Part shown: positions 9,172-19,195 of the stretch, one piece after another | How the letters are laid out: every line of letters starts with the position of its first letter | Numbering within the stretch: the stretch's first letter is position 1 | Origin: Elusimicrobia bacterium RIFOXYA2_FULL_39_19 | Lineage (GTDB): Bacteria; Elusimicrobiota; Endomicrobiia; CG1-02-37-114; XYA2-FULL-39-19 | NCBI GenBank assembly: GCA_001800285.1 | Contig: MGVC01000071.1 | Coordinates: forward strand, 1-64,000 | Length of the DNA stretch: 64,000 bases | Reading direction: 5' to 3' | Position numbers and translations under genes: made by a program | Notes under the pieces: model-generated | The model's input: only the letters and a program-made list of their open reading frames with translations | Told to the model about the DNA's origin: nothing | Database searches by the model: none

Positions 9172-10500
9172 ATGTTAAGAACTTTCACGGATATTTTTAA
9201 AGTACCAGAATTAAAACGAAAAATACTATTTACTTTGGGTATAATAGCAGCTTACCGACTAGGGGCTGCTGTTCCAATTTCAGGAGTAAATCCTGAAGCA
9301 CTGAAAGCATTATTTGATGCACACAAGAACTCTTTGCTTGGGTTTATGGATATGTTTTCAGGTGGGGCAATGAGTAAACTTTCGGTATTTTCGCTTGGAA
9401 TAATGCCTTATATCAATGCTTCAATTATAATGTCTTTACTACAGGGAATGCATGTCATTCCTTTTATTGATAGGTTAGCAAAAGAAGGTGAATCAGGAAG
9501 AAAAAAAATCTCCCAGATTACAAGATATGCAACAGTAGTACTTTCTATTGTTCAAGGATTTGGTTTGACGATTGCAATATCTAAAATGCCGGTTCCAGGC
9601 AATATGACCATAGTTGAAAACCCTACAATGGGATTCTATATACTAACGGTTATAACATTGGTAACAGGAACAATGCTGGTTATGTGGCTTGGAGAACAAA
9701 TAACACAGTTTGGCATAGGTAACGGTATTTCATTGATGATTTTTGCAGGAATTGTCGATAGATTGCCTGGGGCCATAAAGGATTTTTATAATTTATTTAG
9801 AATGCAGGAAATCAGTCTAATTACAAGTGTTTTGTTATTATTTTTGGTTTTATTGGTTACTGGAGTAGTAATATGGGTAGAAACTGCCCAACGCAAAATT
9901 CCAGTGCAATATGCAAAAAGAATTGTTGGGAGAAAGATGGTTGGAGGGGCAAGCACATTTTTACCATTAAAAGTAGATCAGGCTGGAGTTATAGCAGTAA
10001 TATTTGCAATATCTGTATTATCTGCACCATTAACTTTAATGCAGTTTCTACAAAATTATCCGTTAGCTCAAAATATTATGAGTTTCTGGCAAAGAGGTTC
10101 ATGGCTATATGAATTGATATATGCGTTGTTAATTGTTTTCTTTTGTTATTTTTACAATTCAATTATTATAAACCCAAATGATATGGCAGAAAACATGAAA
10201 AAATGGGGTGGATTCATTCCTGGTATAAGACCTGGTGAAGCAACAGCAAAACACATACAGAAAATTATTGAAAGAATTACCCTCGGGGGGGCACTATTTG
10301 TTGTAGCAATTGCAATAATGCCGGATCTTCTAAGATCAATGTTTAATGCACCGTTTTTCTTTGGAGGGACAGCTCTTTTAATTGTCGTAGGTGTTTCTCT
10401 CGATACTATAGGTCAGATCGAATCTCAAATGATAATGCGCCATTATGAAGGATTCATGAAGAATGGAAGAATAAAAGGAAGATGGTTTAATATAAAGTAG
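9172..10500 (+). CDS. secY: Protein translocase subunit SecY
   Basis: SecY forms the protein-conducting channel of the Sec translocon in the inner membrane. The 442-residue protein shows the expected ten hydrophobic segments, the plug-region text FMDMFSGGAMSKLSVFSLGIMPYI (key part SGGAMSKLSVFSLG), the pore residues around YINASIIMSLL, and the cytoplasmic loop AQRKIPVQYAKR that contacts SecA and the ribosome. The C-terminal loop PGIRPGEATAKHI is also typical. Placed after rplO and before adk, as in most bacteria. Confidence 0.98.
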   Translation: MLRTFTDIFKVPELKRKILFTLGIIAAYRLGAAVPISGVNPEALKALFDAHKNSLLGFMDMFSGGAMSKLSVFSLGIMPYINASIIMSLLQGMHVIPFIDRLAKEGESGRKKISQITRYATVVLSIVQGFGLTIAISKMPVPGNMTIVENPTMGFYILTVITLVTGTMLVMWLGEQITQFGIGNGISLMIFAGIVDRLPGAIKDFYNLFRMQEISLITSVLLLFLVLLVTGVVIWVETAQRKIPVQYAKRIVGRKMVGGASTFLPLKVDQAGVIAVIFAISVLSAPLTLMQFLQNYPLAQNIMSFWQRGSWLYELIYALLIVFFCYFYNSIIINPNDMAENMKKWGGFIPGIRPGEATAKHIQKIIERITLGGALFVVAIAIMPDLLRSMFNAPFFFGGTALLIVVGVSLDTIGQIESQMIMRHYEGFMKNGRIKGRWFNIK

Positions 10501-10504
10501 AAAA

Positions 10505-11137
10505 ATGAACATTATACTATTAGGTGCACCAGGGTCAGGAAAAGGTACTCAAGCAAAATTAATTAAGGAATTACTAAAGGTTCCTCATATTTCAACAGGT
10601 GACATATTCAGGGAAATTTTAAAAAAAGACTCTAAATCATCAAGGAAAATAACACAGTTTATAAATAAAGGATTGCTTGTTCCTGATAATATAGTTGTTG
10701 AGCTAGTTAAAGAAAGATTAGAAAAAAAAGACACAAAAAAAGGTTTTATTTCAGATGGTTTTCCAAGAAATCTTGCTCAGGCAAAAATAATAGATAAAAT
10801 TGGAATCAAAATTGCCAAAGTTGTTTATTTTAATTTGGAACCGAAAGAAAGTTATAAGAGATTAACAGCAAGATGGATGTGTGCGAAATGTAATGAAAAT
10901 TACAACATAATAACAAGACCACCCAAAAAAGATAAAAAATGTGATATCTGTGAAACGAAATTAATACAAAGATTAGATGACACTCCTATAACAGTAAATA
11001 AAAGACTTAAAATATATAAAAAAGACACGTATCCACTTATTAAATATTATAATAAACAAAAAAAAATGATAACTATAAATGCGAAAGATACTGTAAAGAA
11101 TATATTTGAGAAAGTAAAAAATTATTTAAAAAAATAG
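10505..11137 (+). CDS. adk: Adenylate kinase, zinc-lid type
   Basis: Adenylate kinase interconverts ATP plus AMP and two ADP. The 210-residue protein has the P-loop GAPGSGKGTQAK at residues 6-17, the AMP-site text HISTGDIFR, DGFPRN, and a LID domain with four cysteines (CAKCNENYN and CDICE), so the lid is of the zinc-binding class found in Gram-positives and many deep lineages. DDTPITVNKRL follows the lid. It lies between secY and map, the standard order, with gaps of 4 and 8 bases. Confidence 0.97.
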   Translation: MNIILLGAPGSGKGTQAKLIKELLKVPHISTGDIFREILKKDSKSSRKITQFINKGLLVPDNIVVELVKERLEKKDTKKGFISDGFPRNLAQAKIIDKIGIKIAKVVYFNLEPKESYKRLTARWMCAKCNENYNIITRPPKKDKKCDICETKLIQRLDDTPITVNKRLKIYKKDTYPLIKYYNKQKKMITINAKDTVKNIFEKVKNYLKK

Positions 11138-11145
11138 AGAAATAA

Positions 11146-11907
11146 TTGATTGAATTAAAAACTAAGCCTGAAATTCTAATACTAAAGGAAACTGGGGACA
11201 TAGTTAGTGAAATACTTTCAGAAATAGTTTCAAATATTAAACCAGGTATTACAACAAAGCACATAGAAGAAATTGCAGATAAACTATTTAAAAAAAATAA
11301 CGTTCAGCCAGCTTTTAAAGGTTATCTAGGATATCCTGGAAGTATTTGCGTATCAATAAATGAAGAATTAGTTCATGGAATACCAAGTAGAAACAAGATA
11401 GTAAAGGATAATGATATTGTAAAAATTGATGTAGGAATAAAGCATAAAGGATTTTATGGCGATGTAGCTCAAACAGTATCATTAGGCAACACAATAAAAG
11501 AAAATAAAGATCTTTTACAGGTAACTTACGACAGTTTCGAGAACATAAAAAAATACGCAAACAAATATTGTAAACTAGGTGATATTTCAGCAAGTGTACA
11601 AGAACATGTAGAGTCATATGGATATTCCGTAATCAGGGATTTTGTTGGTCATGGAATTGGAAGAAATTTGCATGAAAAACCAGAAATTCCAAATTTTGGA
11701 AAACATTCGACTGGTCCAAATTTGATGCCAGGAATGGTGTTTGCTGTTGAACCTATGGTAACAATTGGAAGTTGGGAAGTAAATATACTCGAAGATGGTT
11801 GGACGGTTGTAACCAAAGACAAAAAATGTTGTGCGCATTTTGAACATATGTTAGCAATTACTGAGAATGGTTGTGAGATGCTAACTAAAATAACAAATAA
11901 GTTTTGA
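11146..11907 (+). CDS. map: Methionine aminopeptidase type I
   Basis: This 253-residue M24 metallopeptidase removes the initiator methionine from new proteins. The five metal ligands can be followed: Asp in KIDVGIK, Asp in YGDVAQT, His in GHGIGRNLHEKP, Glu in AVEPMV and Glu in HFEHMLAIT. The best start is a TTG at 11146, giving LIELKTKPEI in the usual alignment; no ATG lies near it and the binding site is weak (TAGAG), so it may be translated by coupling with adk 8 bases upstream. Confidence 0.95.
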   Translation: MIELKTKPEILILKETGDIVSEILSEIVSNIKPGITTKHIEEIADKLFKKNNVQPAFKGYLGYPGSICVSINEELVHGIPSRNKIVKDNDIVKIDVGIKHKGFYGDVAQTVSLGNTIKENKDLLQVTYDSFENIKKYANKYCKLGDISASVQEHVESYGYSVIRDFVGHGIGRNLHEKPEIPNFGKHSTGPNLMPGMVFAVEPMVTIGSWEVNILEDGWTVVTKDKKCCAHFEHMLAITENGCEMLTKITNKF

Positions 11908-11919
11908 AAGACAGAAAAA

Positions 11920-12138
11920 ATGAGTAAAGAAGAAAAGTTAATGGTAGAAGGTGAGGTTTTTGAAACTCTGCCAAACGCAATGTTTAAAGTAAAAATTGAA
12001 TCTGGACACCAGATTCTAGCACATTTATGTGGAAAAATGAGAATGCATTATATAAAAATTCTGCCAGGCGATAAAGTGACAGTAGAGTTATCACCATATG
12101 ATTTAAACAGAGGAAGGATAGTGTACAGAAAAAAATGA
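11920..12138 (+). CDS. infA: Translation initiation factor IF-1
   Basis: A 72-residue OB-fold protein of exactly the usual IF-1 length. Landmarks are [23 protein letters not shown], split here as [14 protein letters not shown] and the block [25 protein letters not shown], then GRIVYR. IF-1 blocks the 30S A site during initiation. Its stop codon overlaps the rpmJ start by four bases (ATGA). Confidence 0.98.
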   Translation: MSKEEKLMVEGEVFETLPNAMFKVKIESGHQILAHLCGKMRMHYIKILPGDKVTVELSPYDLNRGRIVYRKK

Positions 12139-12248
12139 AAGTAAGATCATCAGTAAAAAAAATATGTCAGAAATGTAAGATTATTAAACGAAAAAGAATA
12201 GTAAGAGTGATATGTTCTGATCCTCGTCATAAACAAAGACAGGGTTAA
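12135..12248 (+). CDS. rpmJ: 50S ribosomal protein L36
   Basis: A 37-residue gene shorter than many gene finders report. It reads [20 protein letters not shown] at first, then [13 protein letters not shown], with the zinc ligands C-x2-C, C and H of the C+ form of L36. L36 stabilises the base of the 50S central region. It shares four bases with infA, the normal infA-rpmJ-rpsM order, and 51 bases separate it from rpsM. Confidence 0.97.
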   Translation: MKVRSSVKKICQKCKIIKRKRIVRVICSDPRHKQRQG

Positions 12249-12299
12249 TAACTGAATAATCATAGTATAAATTGTTTTCAATAATTTAGGAGACATGAT

Positions 12300-12710
12300 A
12301 TGGCACGTATTGCTGGAGTAGATTTACCAAATGAAAAAAGAGTAGACATTGCACTTACTTATATATACGGGATAGGTAAAGTAATGTCTCAAAGAGTTTT
12401 AATTGCAGTTCAGATTGAACCAAGCACTAAAGTAAAAAGTCTTACAGAAGAAGAAATCGGTAAATTGAACTCAGAAATTTCTACTAATTTTAAAGTTGAA
12501 GGAGATTTAAGAAGGGAAATATCTTCTAACATAAAAAGATTAATGGATATCGGTGCATATAGAGGTTCAAGACACAGAAGAAATCTACCATGTCGCGGTC
12601 AAAGAACGCGTACAAATGCAAGAACAAGGAGAGGTAAAAGAAAGACGGTCGGTAGTGCAAGAATTGTGCAAGCAAAAGCAAAACCGGCAGCGCAAGCTCA
12701 GTCTAAATAA
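12300..12710 (+). CDS. rpsM: 30S ribosomal protein S13
   Basis: The S13 sequence starts [21 protein letters not shown] (key part [13 protein letters not shown]) and has YIYGIG and the basic block [23 protein letters not shown]13 bridges the subunits and touches P-site tRNA with its C-terminal tail. At 136 residues it is longer than usual (about 118-126), because the tail ends in an extra Ala/Lys-rich run, [13 protein letters not shown]. An AGGAG binding site at about 12289-12293 precedes the ATG. Confidence 0.97.
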   Translation: MARIAGVDLPNEKRVDIALTYIYGIGKVMSQRVLIAVQIEPSTKVKSLTEEEIGKLNSEISTNFKVEGDLRREISSNIKRLMDIGAYRGSRHRRNLPCRGQRTRTNARTRRGKRKTVGSARIVQAKAKPAAQAQSK

Positions 12711-12715
12711 TATCT

Positions 12716-13096
12716 ATGGTGACAAAAACTGGATCAAAAAAGAAAACAATAGGAATATTTTGCAGGGTTTACATCAGTTCATCTTTTAATAACACAATAG
12801 TTACGATTACCGATGAAAAAGGCAATACAATAATATGGGAAACCGCGGGTTCTAGTGGATTCAAAGGAACAAAAAAAGGAACTCCTTACGCAGCACAGAT
12901 AGCTGCTGCAAATGCAGCAAAAAAAGCAGTTGAAATGGGAGCCAAGCAGGCATCAGTTTTTGTTAAAGGGCCTGGGCCCGGTAGAGAAGTGGCAATAAGA
13001 GCTTTGCAGGGTGCAGGATTGTCAATAACGGCAATAAAAGACGTAACTCCAATTCCACATAATGGATGTCGCCCACCAAAACCAAGAAGAGTTTAA
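12716..13096 (+). CDS. rpsK: 30S ribosomal protein S11
   Basis: This 126-residue S11 has the segments [50 protein letters not shown] and the C-terminal [16 protein letters not shown]11 lines the mRNA exit on the 30S platform. Five bases separate it from rpsM, and rpsD follows after 35 bases. No unusual feature is seen. Confidence 0.98.
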   Translation: MVTKTGSKKKTIGIFCRVYISSSFNNTIVTITDEKGNTIIWETAGSSGFKGTKKGTPYAAQIAAANAAKKAVEMGAKQASVFVKGPGPGREVAIRALQGAGLSITAIKDVTPIPHNGCRPPKPRRV

Positions 13097-13131
13097 AAAT
13101 TGATAACTATTAATAATTAAGAGAGGTAAAT

Positions 13132-13737
13132 ATGGGTCGTTATTTAGGTTCAGTTTGCAGACAATGTAAAAAAGTAAGTAATAAATTATTTTTAAAAGGT
13201 GAAAGATGTAGCACTAAGTGTCCATTAGACAAAAAAAAGAAGGATACACGTTTTGTCAAAAAGAAAAGTGAATATGGCACACGTTTAACAGAAAAGCAAA
13301 AGGCTAGATTTGCAGCATTTATTAATGAAAAACAGTTCCATAATTTATATAAACAAGCAAAAAAAATGCCAGGATCCTCTGGAGAAAATTTACTTTTATT
13401 ACTTGAAACGCGCCTTGACAACGTAGTAAAAAGAATGGGTTTTGCACAATCTATAATAGCTGCAAGACAAATGATATCTCATGGAAATGTAAAGGTTAAT
13501 AACAGGAACTTGAAAGTCCCTGCATATAGGGTTAAGGCAGGAGATAAAATTATCATAAATGAAAAAATAAAAGTTAATATTTCAATTAAGAGATGGTTGG
13601 ATAATTACACTCGTATACCTAGCTGGTTAGTAGTAAACAAAGATAGTTTTTCTGGCGAAGTAGTGTCGATGCCAACCAGAGAAGAAATGTCCTATCCAGT
13701 TGACGAAAGATTGATCGTAGAATTGTATTCAAGATAA
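13132..13737 (+). CDS. rpsD: 30S ribosomal protein S4, zinc form
   Basis: This S4 has 201 residues. The N-terminal region keeps four cysteines (CRQC, then C and C in ERCSTKCPLD), the zinc-binding C+ type. The S4 RNA-binding domain is in the middle: ETRLDNVVKRMGFAQS, ARQMISHGNVKVNN. S4 nucleates 30S assembly and in some bacteria represses the alpha operon. An AGAGG binding site precedes the ATG. It lies in the alpha cluster between rpsK and rpoA, the common order. Confidence 0.98.
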   Translation: MGRYLGSVCRQCKKVSNKLFLKGERCSTKCPLDKKKKDTRFVKKKSEYGTRLTEKQKARFAAFINEKQFHNLYKQAKKMPGSSGENLLLLLETRLDNVVKRMGFAQSIIAARQMISHGNVKVNNRNLKVPAYRVKAGDKIIINEKIKVNISIKRWLDNYTRIPSWLVVNKDSFSGEVVSMPTREEMSYPVDERLIVELYSR

Positions 13738-13762
13738 TTATAACAAAAATGGAGGAAACAAG

Positions 13763-14737
13763 ATGGCTGATATTTTACTTTCTCAGGAATTATTAACAGA
13801 AAAACAAGACAGCAAATATGGAAAATTCATTGCGGAACCATTTGAATCTGGCTATGGACATACAATTGGAAATTCTCTCAGAAGAATTCTTCTTTCAAGT
13901 ATTGAAGGTGCAGCAATAACTAGTTGTAAGATTAAGGGTACGAGTAATTTTGTTGTAAGACATGAATACGACTCTATAAAAAACGTAAAAGAAGATGTGA
14001 TGCAGATTCTTTTAAATTTAAAAAAGATAAGATTCAAAATGTATTCAAATGGTCCGGAAGTGTTAACTCTTTCAATGAAAGGTGAGAAAAACGTTACGGC
14101 TAAAGATATCGAGCATAATCCTAATATTGAAGTTATAAATCCTGATCAGGAAATAGCGACCATGGAAGCCGGTGGTTCTCTTGATATTGAATTGGAAATA
14201 GGCCGTGGTAGAGGCTATTTCTTTGCAGAACAAAACAAAAAGACTTCGCATGCAATAGACGTAATTCCAATGGATTCGTTATTTTCACCAGTAGTAAAAG
14301 TTAATTACGAAGTAGAAAATGCAAGAGTTGCTCATAGGACTGATTATGATAAACTTATAATTGAAATATGGACCGATGGAAGCATTCTGCCTGCAGATGT
14401 TTTGGCATATTCAGCGAAAATATTAAGAGACAGTTTGAATATATTCTTGAAACCTGATGCACGTGAAGAAAATGAAAAACCAGTATCAAATGTTGAATTT
14501 ATACAAAAAGAGAAGCTTGAAGAATTGCTGAATCAGCCAGTAGAAATATTGGGGTTGTCTTCAAGACCAATAAATTGCTTGAAATCTTCACAAATAAAAA
14601 TATTAAAAGAGTTAGTAGAAAAAACGGAAGAAGAATTGGTAAACTTAAGAAATTTGGGAAAAAGATCAATAGATGAAATAAAAGAAAAGTTAGCAGAACA
14701 AAATTTAAAACTAGGAATGTTATTGGAGAATAAGTAA
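13763..14737 (+). CDS. rpoA: RNA polymerase alpha subunit
   Basis: The 324-residue alpha subunit has an N-terminal assembly domain (FEPFESGYGHTIGNSLRRILLSS shortened to GYGHTIGNSLRRILL) and a C-terminal domain with the helix-hairpin text LGLSSRPINCLKS and NLGKRSIDEIKEKL. It scaffolds RNA polymerase assembly and, through the C-terminal domain, binds UP elements and activators. Its stop directly abuts the rplQ start (no spacer). An AATGGAGG binding site stands before the ATG. Confidence 0.98.
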   Translation: MADILLSQELLTEKQDSKYGKFIAEPFESGYGHTIGNSLRRILLSSIEGAAITSCKIKGTSNFVVRHEYDSIKNVKEDVMQILLNLKKIRFKMYSNGPEVLTLSMKGEKNVTAKDIEHNPNIEVINPDQEIATMEAGGSLDIELEIGRGRGYFFAEQNKKTSHAIDVIPMDSLFSPVVKVNYEVENARVAHRTDYDKLIIEIWTDGSILPADVLAYSAKILRDSLNIFLKPDAREENEKPVSNVEFIQKEKLEELLNQPVEILGLSSRPINCLKSSQIKILKELVEKTEEELVNLRNLGKRSIDEIKEKLAEQNLKLGMLLENK

Positions 14738-15064
14738 ATGTTAAAAACATCGTCAGGAAAAAAAGCATTACTACGCAGCTTAACAACGTCATTACTAATT
14801 CATGAGCAAATTAAGACAACATTGCCCAAAGCAAAATTACTAAGAAGATTTGCAGAGAAAATAATAACAACTGCAAAAAAACAGACCCCGGCTGCTTACA
14901 GAGATGTGGCAAGAGATATTTCGGATAAATCGGTTCTTAAGAAACTTGTTGAAGTGATAGCTCCAAGATATTCCACCCAAAATGGCGGTTATATTAGAAT
15001 TATAAAAATTGGCCAAAGGATTGGCGATGGAGCTATGATAGCAGCAGTAAAATTAACTCAATAA
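14738..15064 (+). CDS. rplQ: 50S ribosomal protein L17
   Basis: The 108-residue protein fits L17: [21 protein letters not shown] (key [12 protein letters not shown]), then [18 protein letters not shown] and a C-terminal [15 protein letters not shown]. The usual N-terminus (MRHxKxxxKLGR) is shortened to MLKTSSGKK, about ten residues less than E. coli. L17 is a 50S protein near the exit tunnel. It closes the ribosomal run and is followed by mreB after only 5 bases. Confidence 0.95.
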   Translation: MLKTSSGKKALLRSLTTSLLIHEQIKTTLPKAKLLRRFAEKIITTAKKQTPAAYRDVARDISDKSVLKKLVEVIAPRYSTQNGGYIRIIKIGQRIGDGAMIAAVKLTQ

Positions 15065-15069
15065 AAAAC

Positions 15070-16101
15070 ATGTTCAACTTTCTTTTTGGTCTATTCTCAA
15101 ATGACATGGGTATTGATCTTGGTACGTCAAGTATATTAGTTTACGTAAAAGGCCAAGGCATACTATTAAGAGAACCTTCCGTAGTTGCAATAGAAAAAAA
15201 TACAAAATCTATAGTAGCAATAGGTGCTGAAGCAAAACGGATGCTAGGTAAAACACCAGCAAACATTGTGGCAGTGCGTCCTTTAAGAAACGGAGTAATT
15301 GCAGATTTTGAAGTAACAGAAACAATGATTCGTTATTTTATTAAGAAAGTACATAACAGAAAAAGCTTATTACATCCACGAATAGTAATAGGAGTGCCAT
15401 CGGGAATAACAGAAGTAGAAAGAAGAGCTGTGAGAGAATCTGCTATTCAAGCAGGAGCAAGAGAAGTGTTTTTAATTGAAGAACCTTTGGCTGCGGCAAT
15501 TGGTGCAGAAATTCCAATTCATGAACCTCAAGGGAATATGATTGTTGATATTGGTGGAGGAACAACAGAAATTGCAGTTTTGTCTTTGGGTGGAATGGTT
15601 ATAGCAAAATCTGTAGGTGTAGCAGGTGATGAAATGGATGAAGCCATAGTTTCACATTTCAGAAAAAAATACAATCTTCTTATTGGTGAGAATACTGCTG
15701 AAGAAGTAAAAATCAAAATTGGATCTGTGTTTCCAATAGAAGAAGAATTGACATTAGAAGTTAAAGGAAGAGATCAGGTTGCAGGATTGCCAAGAACTAT
15801 AAAAGTGACTTCTGAAGAAATAAGACAGGCGCTTTCGGAACCTACGAGAACAATTGTAGAATTAGTAAAGGCTACTTTAGAAGAAACACCGGCTGAATTA
15901 TCAGCTGATTTAGTAGATAGGGGTATTGTGCTTTCAGGTGGGGGTGCATTACTTAGAGGTATGGCAGAAATGCTTTCAAAAGAAACAGAATTGCCGGTTA
16001 GGACTGCAAAAGACCCCTTAACTTGTGTTGTTTATGGTACAGGAAAATATTTAGAAGAATTAGATAGCTTAAAGAGAGTACAGAAAATTTTAATCCAGTG
16101 A
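15070..16101 (+). CDS. mreB: Rod shape-determining protein MreB
   Basis: MreB is the bacterial actin that guides lateral wall synthesis. The 343-residue protein shows the actin-fold nucleotide loops: phosphate-1 [11 protein letters not shown], phosphate-2 [16 protein letters not shown] and the adenosine loop GGGALLRGM. It starts [18 protein letters not shown], an N-terminal amphipathic stretch that can attach the filament to the membrane. It is the first gene of a tightly overlapping mreBCD-mrdA-rodA set and overlaps mreC by four bases. Confidence 0.97.
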   Translation: MFNFLFGLFSNDMGIDLGTSSILVYVKGQGILLREPSVVAIEKNTKSIVAIGAEAKRMLGKTPANIVAVRPLRNGVIADFEVTETMIRYFIKKVHNRKSLLHPRIVIGVPSGITEVERRAVRESAIQAGAREVFLIEEPLAAAIGAEIPIHEPQGNMIVDIGGGTTEIAVLSLGGMVIAKSVGVAGDEMDEAIVSHFRKKYNLLIGENTAEEVKIKIGSVFPIEEELTLEVKGRDQVAGLPRTIKVTSEEIRQALSEPTRTIVELVKATLEETPAELSADLVDRGIVLSGGGALLRGMAEMLSKETELPVRTAKDPLTCVVYGTGKYLEELDSLKRVQKILIQ

Positions 16102-16901
16102 AACAAAAGTCCTCCATCGTATTCGTATTCCTTATCGGTATTAGCCTGCTAATAATATCATTAGATCTTACGGAAAAAGTAGAATCATTAAAAATATTTG
16201 CACAATATCTACTTGCGCCAAACCCTGAATTAGCTTTAAGAATAATTGACAGAAATAAATATCTCTCCGAAAATTTCATTTCTTTTGTAAAAATACATCA
16301 AGAAAACCAGTTTTTAAAACAGGAAATAAATAATCTTTGTCTTATTAAATCACAATATGAGTGTTTGCTTAAAGAAAATGATTCAATAACAAATGCCATG
16401 GGGTTAGCAAATAAGTCAAAATATAGTTTGTTGACAGCCAGGGTTATTTCAAGAGACCCTTCAGATTGGTATAAGGATATTATTATTAATAAAGGTAGAA
16501 ACAGTGGTATACAGACTGATATGTCTGTTGTGATATTTGAAAATGAAAAAATGAATCTTATTGGACGCGTAGCAGAAGTAAGAAAAAATACTTCAAAAAT
16601 ATTATTATTAACAGATCCTATATCATATGTGCCAGTAAAAACATATCGTTCACAAGAAACAGGTCTTGTTAAAGGACAAGAAAGCGCTGAGTTGATTTTT
16701 AATTATTTAATGCCAGATTCTGATGTCAAGATAGGAGATAAGGTGATTTCAAGTGGCATAGGAGAAGTTTTTCCTGAAGGGCTACCGATAGGTCTGGTAA
16801 CAAGTATTCCAAAACAAGATAATGTATATTATAAAAAAGTATTGGTAAAACCATTGATTAGTTGGAATAAAATAAATATTATATACTTAATAAAAAAATG
16901 A
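16098..16901 (+). CDS. mreC: Rod shape-determining protein MreC
   Basis: MreC is a membrane-anchored periplasmic protein that links MreB to the PBP2-RodA synthase. This 267-residue version has one N-terminal membrane segment (about residues 7-22, [16 protein letters not shown]), a predicted coiled coil (about 60-95), and the beta-rich MreC core, with [20 protein letters not shown] and [20 protein letters not shown]. It starts at a GTG in the ATGA-like overlap with mreB and ends overlapping mreD by four bases. Confidence 0.93.
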   Translation: MKQKSSIVFVFLIGISLLIISLDLTEKVESLKIFAQYLLAPNPELALRIIDRNKYLSENFISFVKIHQENQFLKQEINNLCLIKSQYECLLKENDSITNAMGLANKSKYSLLTARVISRDPSDWYKDIIINKGRNSGIQTDMSVVIFENEKMNLIGRVAEVRKNTSKILLLTDPISYVPVKTYRSQETGLVKGQESAELIFNYLMPDSDVKIGDKVISSGIGEVFPEGLPIGLVTSIPKQDNVYYKKVLVKPLISWNKINIIYLIKK

Positions 16902-17404
16902 TTTACTATTTTTTTGCCCTAATCACTTTAATATTTTTTTTAATAATTCAAATATTTGTGTCTATGTATTTGCCTTTTTTGGGATTGATTCCTGAATTTG
17001 TTTTAGTAGGATTAATATATTTCTCTTTGAAAAACGGAAATATATTAGGTGAAATGCTGGGCTTTTTTGCCGGATTATTTATGGATATATTTACCATCCA
17101 TATATTTGGTTTGAAAACTATGATTTTTACCATTCTGGGATTTTTTATGGGAAGATTGAGTAACAAGCTGGATGAGTCAATGATTAGGGTTCAAGTAATA
17201 GTTGTTTTTTTATCAATCGTTTTTTATATGTTATCAACAAAAATTATTTATGGAATATTATTATATGGAAAATTTGAAATAAAGTTTACTTTTATTTTGG
17301 CTAATGCTATATATAGTAGTTTATTAACACCTTTTTTGTTTGAAATAATGAATAAATGGAATAAAAAGTTGGAAAAATGGTCTGGGAAGGCGAGTCGAAT
17401 TTAA
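16898..17404 (+). CDS. mreD: Rod shape-determining protein MreD
   Basis: A 168-residue, very hydrophobic protein with about five membrane segments. The MreD pattern is visible in the middle: LGLIPEFVLVGLIYFSLKNG and then GEMLGFFAGLFMDIF. MreD is a small inner-membrane partner of MreC; sequence conservation is low across the family, so gene order carries weight. Its 3' end overlaps the PBP2 gene by 28 bases. Confidence 0.88.
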   Translation: MIYYFFALITLIFFLIIQIFVSMYLPFLGLIPEFVLVGLIYFSLKNGNILGEMLGFFAGLFMDIFTIHIFGLKTMIFTILGFFMGRLSNKLDESMIRVQVIVVFLSIVFYMLSTKIIYGILLYGKFEIKFTFILANAIYSSLLTPFLFEIMNKWNKKLEKWSGKASRI

Positions 17405-19194
17405 TACAAGAAAGATTTCAATCTAAATTAAACAGAACACTAATTATAATCATTGCAATTTATGTTCTGATAATTTTGAGATTTTTTTATTTTCAGTTGA
17501 TAAAGGGAACATATTATTACAGAATATCAGAACAAAACAGCACACAGCTATTCCTTGAAAGAGCACCTCGTGGCATAATCTATGACTGTAATAACATTAG
17601 TTTGTGCCAAAACAAACCCGTAACTCTTGTCTTGTTTTATCCATTCTCAAGAAAAAAATCAGAATATTTGAAAGTCGAAACAATAGAAACAATTGAAGCA
17701 ATACTTCCTAATGCAAAAAACAAAATTATTGAAGGTTTTAATGCATATAAGGTTGTTTGCTTAGAGCAAAACGTCGAAAGAAATATAATGTTCAGAATAC
17801 TTGAACAAAAAAATAAACTAAAAGATATATCCGTAGTAACAGAAATGCGCAGGTACTATCCTTATAATGAAATGTTTAGCAATATGCTTGGGTATATAAG
17901 CGAGATAAGCCCGTCAGAACTAGATAATATGGTTGATTATGGATATAAACAAGGAGATTTAATAGGAAAAAATGGTATTGAAAAAAAATACGATGAATAC
18001 TTGCGTGGAACTGATGGGGGTTGGGTGATAGAATCAGATGTAATAGGTAGGCAGTTAAGTATATCTGACAGAATAGAACCTGAACCAGGGAATAATCTTC
18101 AGCTCACTATAGATATAGAATTGCAGAAAGTAGCAGAAGAAGCATTAAAAAAAACTGGATGTCCGGGAGCAGTAGTTGGAATTGACCCATCTAACGGCGC
18201 AATAAGAATATTAGTATCACAACCTGGATTTAATCCGAATCATTTTATTGATAATTCGCCTGAAAGACTTAAATATTTGACAGATAAAACACTTCCTATG
18301 TTTAACAGAGCAATACAAGGAGAATATGCCCCTGGTTCTGTTTTCAAAATAGTGACATCAGCAGCTGCTTTAAATGAAAATAAAATAAAGAAAGAAGACG
18401 AATATTATTGTCCCGGGTATTTCACTTTGGGTAGAAAAACATTTGGTTGTTGGGAAAAGAAAGGCCATAAGAAAATGGATTTTTTTTCAGGAGTTAAGAA
18501 TTCATGTGATGTATATTTTTACAATATAGGCTTAAAAACAGGTGTTGATGATATTTCGAATTATTGTAAAATGTTTCATCTAGGCGAAAGACTAGGTATA
18601 GATTTACCTTCAGAGAAAACCGGGCTAATTCCAACAAAAGAGTGGAGAAAGAAGAGATTAAAAGATCAATGGTCTTTGGGTGATACGGTAAATATATCTA
18701 TCGGTCAGGGATATTTGGATGTAACTCCTCTTCAAATAGCTAGTTTGTTTGCAACTGTTGCAAACAAAGGCAGAATATGGAAACCTTATCTTGTAGAAAA
18801 AATATTTTCAAACGAAGGGAATGTGATATATCAACACAATATTGAAAAAATATCTAATGTTGAACTAAGGAATGATGTGTGGGAAGATATAACAAAAGCT
18901 TTAAAAGAAGTTGTTGATAATGGTACTGGGCATGGTGCTTATGTTAAAGGAATATCTTTGGCAGGTAAGACCGGTACAGCGGAAAATCCTAGGGGTCAGA
19001 CACATGCATGGTTTGCAGCATTTGGAATTACAGAAAAACCAAAGTTAGCAGTTGCTGTTTTGGTAGAACACGGAGGGAAAGGCGGTTCTATAGCGGCACC
19101 TATTGCAGGAAGAATATTTCAAAAAATGAAAGAAAAAACACAAGTAAACAATACAATACTACAAGAAATAAAGAAAGAAGAAATTAAGAATTAA
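17377..19194 (+). CDS. mrdA: Penicillin-binding protein 2, elongasome transpeptidase
   Basis: PBP2 crosslinks peptidoglycan during elongation. The 605-residue protein has one N-terminal membrane anchor (about 22-42), a PBP dimerisation domain, and a transpeptidase domain with all three active-site motifs: the nucleophile in APGSVFK (Ser321), SCD in VKNSCDVYFYN, and KTGT in AGKTGTAENPRG. The start ATG at 17377 lies inside mreD; there is no close alternative before the membrane segment. rodA follows after one base, the usual PBP2-SEDS pairing. Confidence 0.95.
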   Translation: MVWEGESNLIQERFQSKLNRTLIIIIAIYVLIILRFFYFQLIKGTYYYRISEQNSTQLFLERAPRGIIYDCNNISLCQNKPVTLVLFYPFSRKKSEYLKVETIETIEAILPNAKNKIIEGFNAYKVVCLEQNVERNIMFRILEQKNKLKDISVVTEMRRYYPYNEMFSNMLGYISEISPSELDNMVDYGYKQGDLIGKNGIEKKYDEYLRGTDGGWVIESDVIGRQLSISDRIEPEPGNNLQLTIDIELQKVAEEALKKTGCPGAVVGIDPSNGAIRILVSQPGFNPNHFIDNSPERLKYLTDKTLPMFNRAIQGEYAPGSVFKIVTSAAALNENKIKKEDEYYCPGYFTLGRKTFGCWEKKGHKKMDFFSGVKNSCDVYFYNIGLKTGVDDISNYCKMFHLGERLGIDLPSEKTGLIPTKEWRKKRLKDQWSLGDTVNISIGQGYLDVTPLQIASLFATVANKGRIWKPYLVEKIFSNEGNVIYQHNIEKISNVELRNDVWEDITKALKEVVDNGTGHGAYVKGISLAGKTGTAENPRGQTHAWFAAFGITEKPKLAVAVLVEHGGKGGSIAAPIAGRIFQKMKEKTQVNNTILQEIKKEEIKN

Positions 19195-19195
19195 T

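Noticed and set aside
12553..12789. 78-codon forward open frame across the rpsM-rpsK junction
   Set aside because: It is the second reading frame of the basic rpsM tail and has no binding site.
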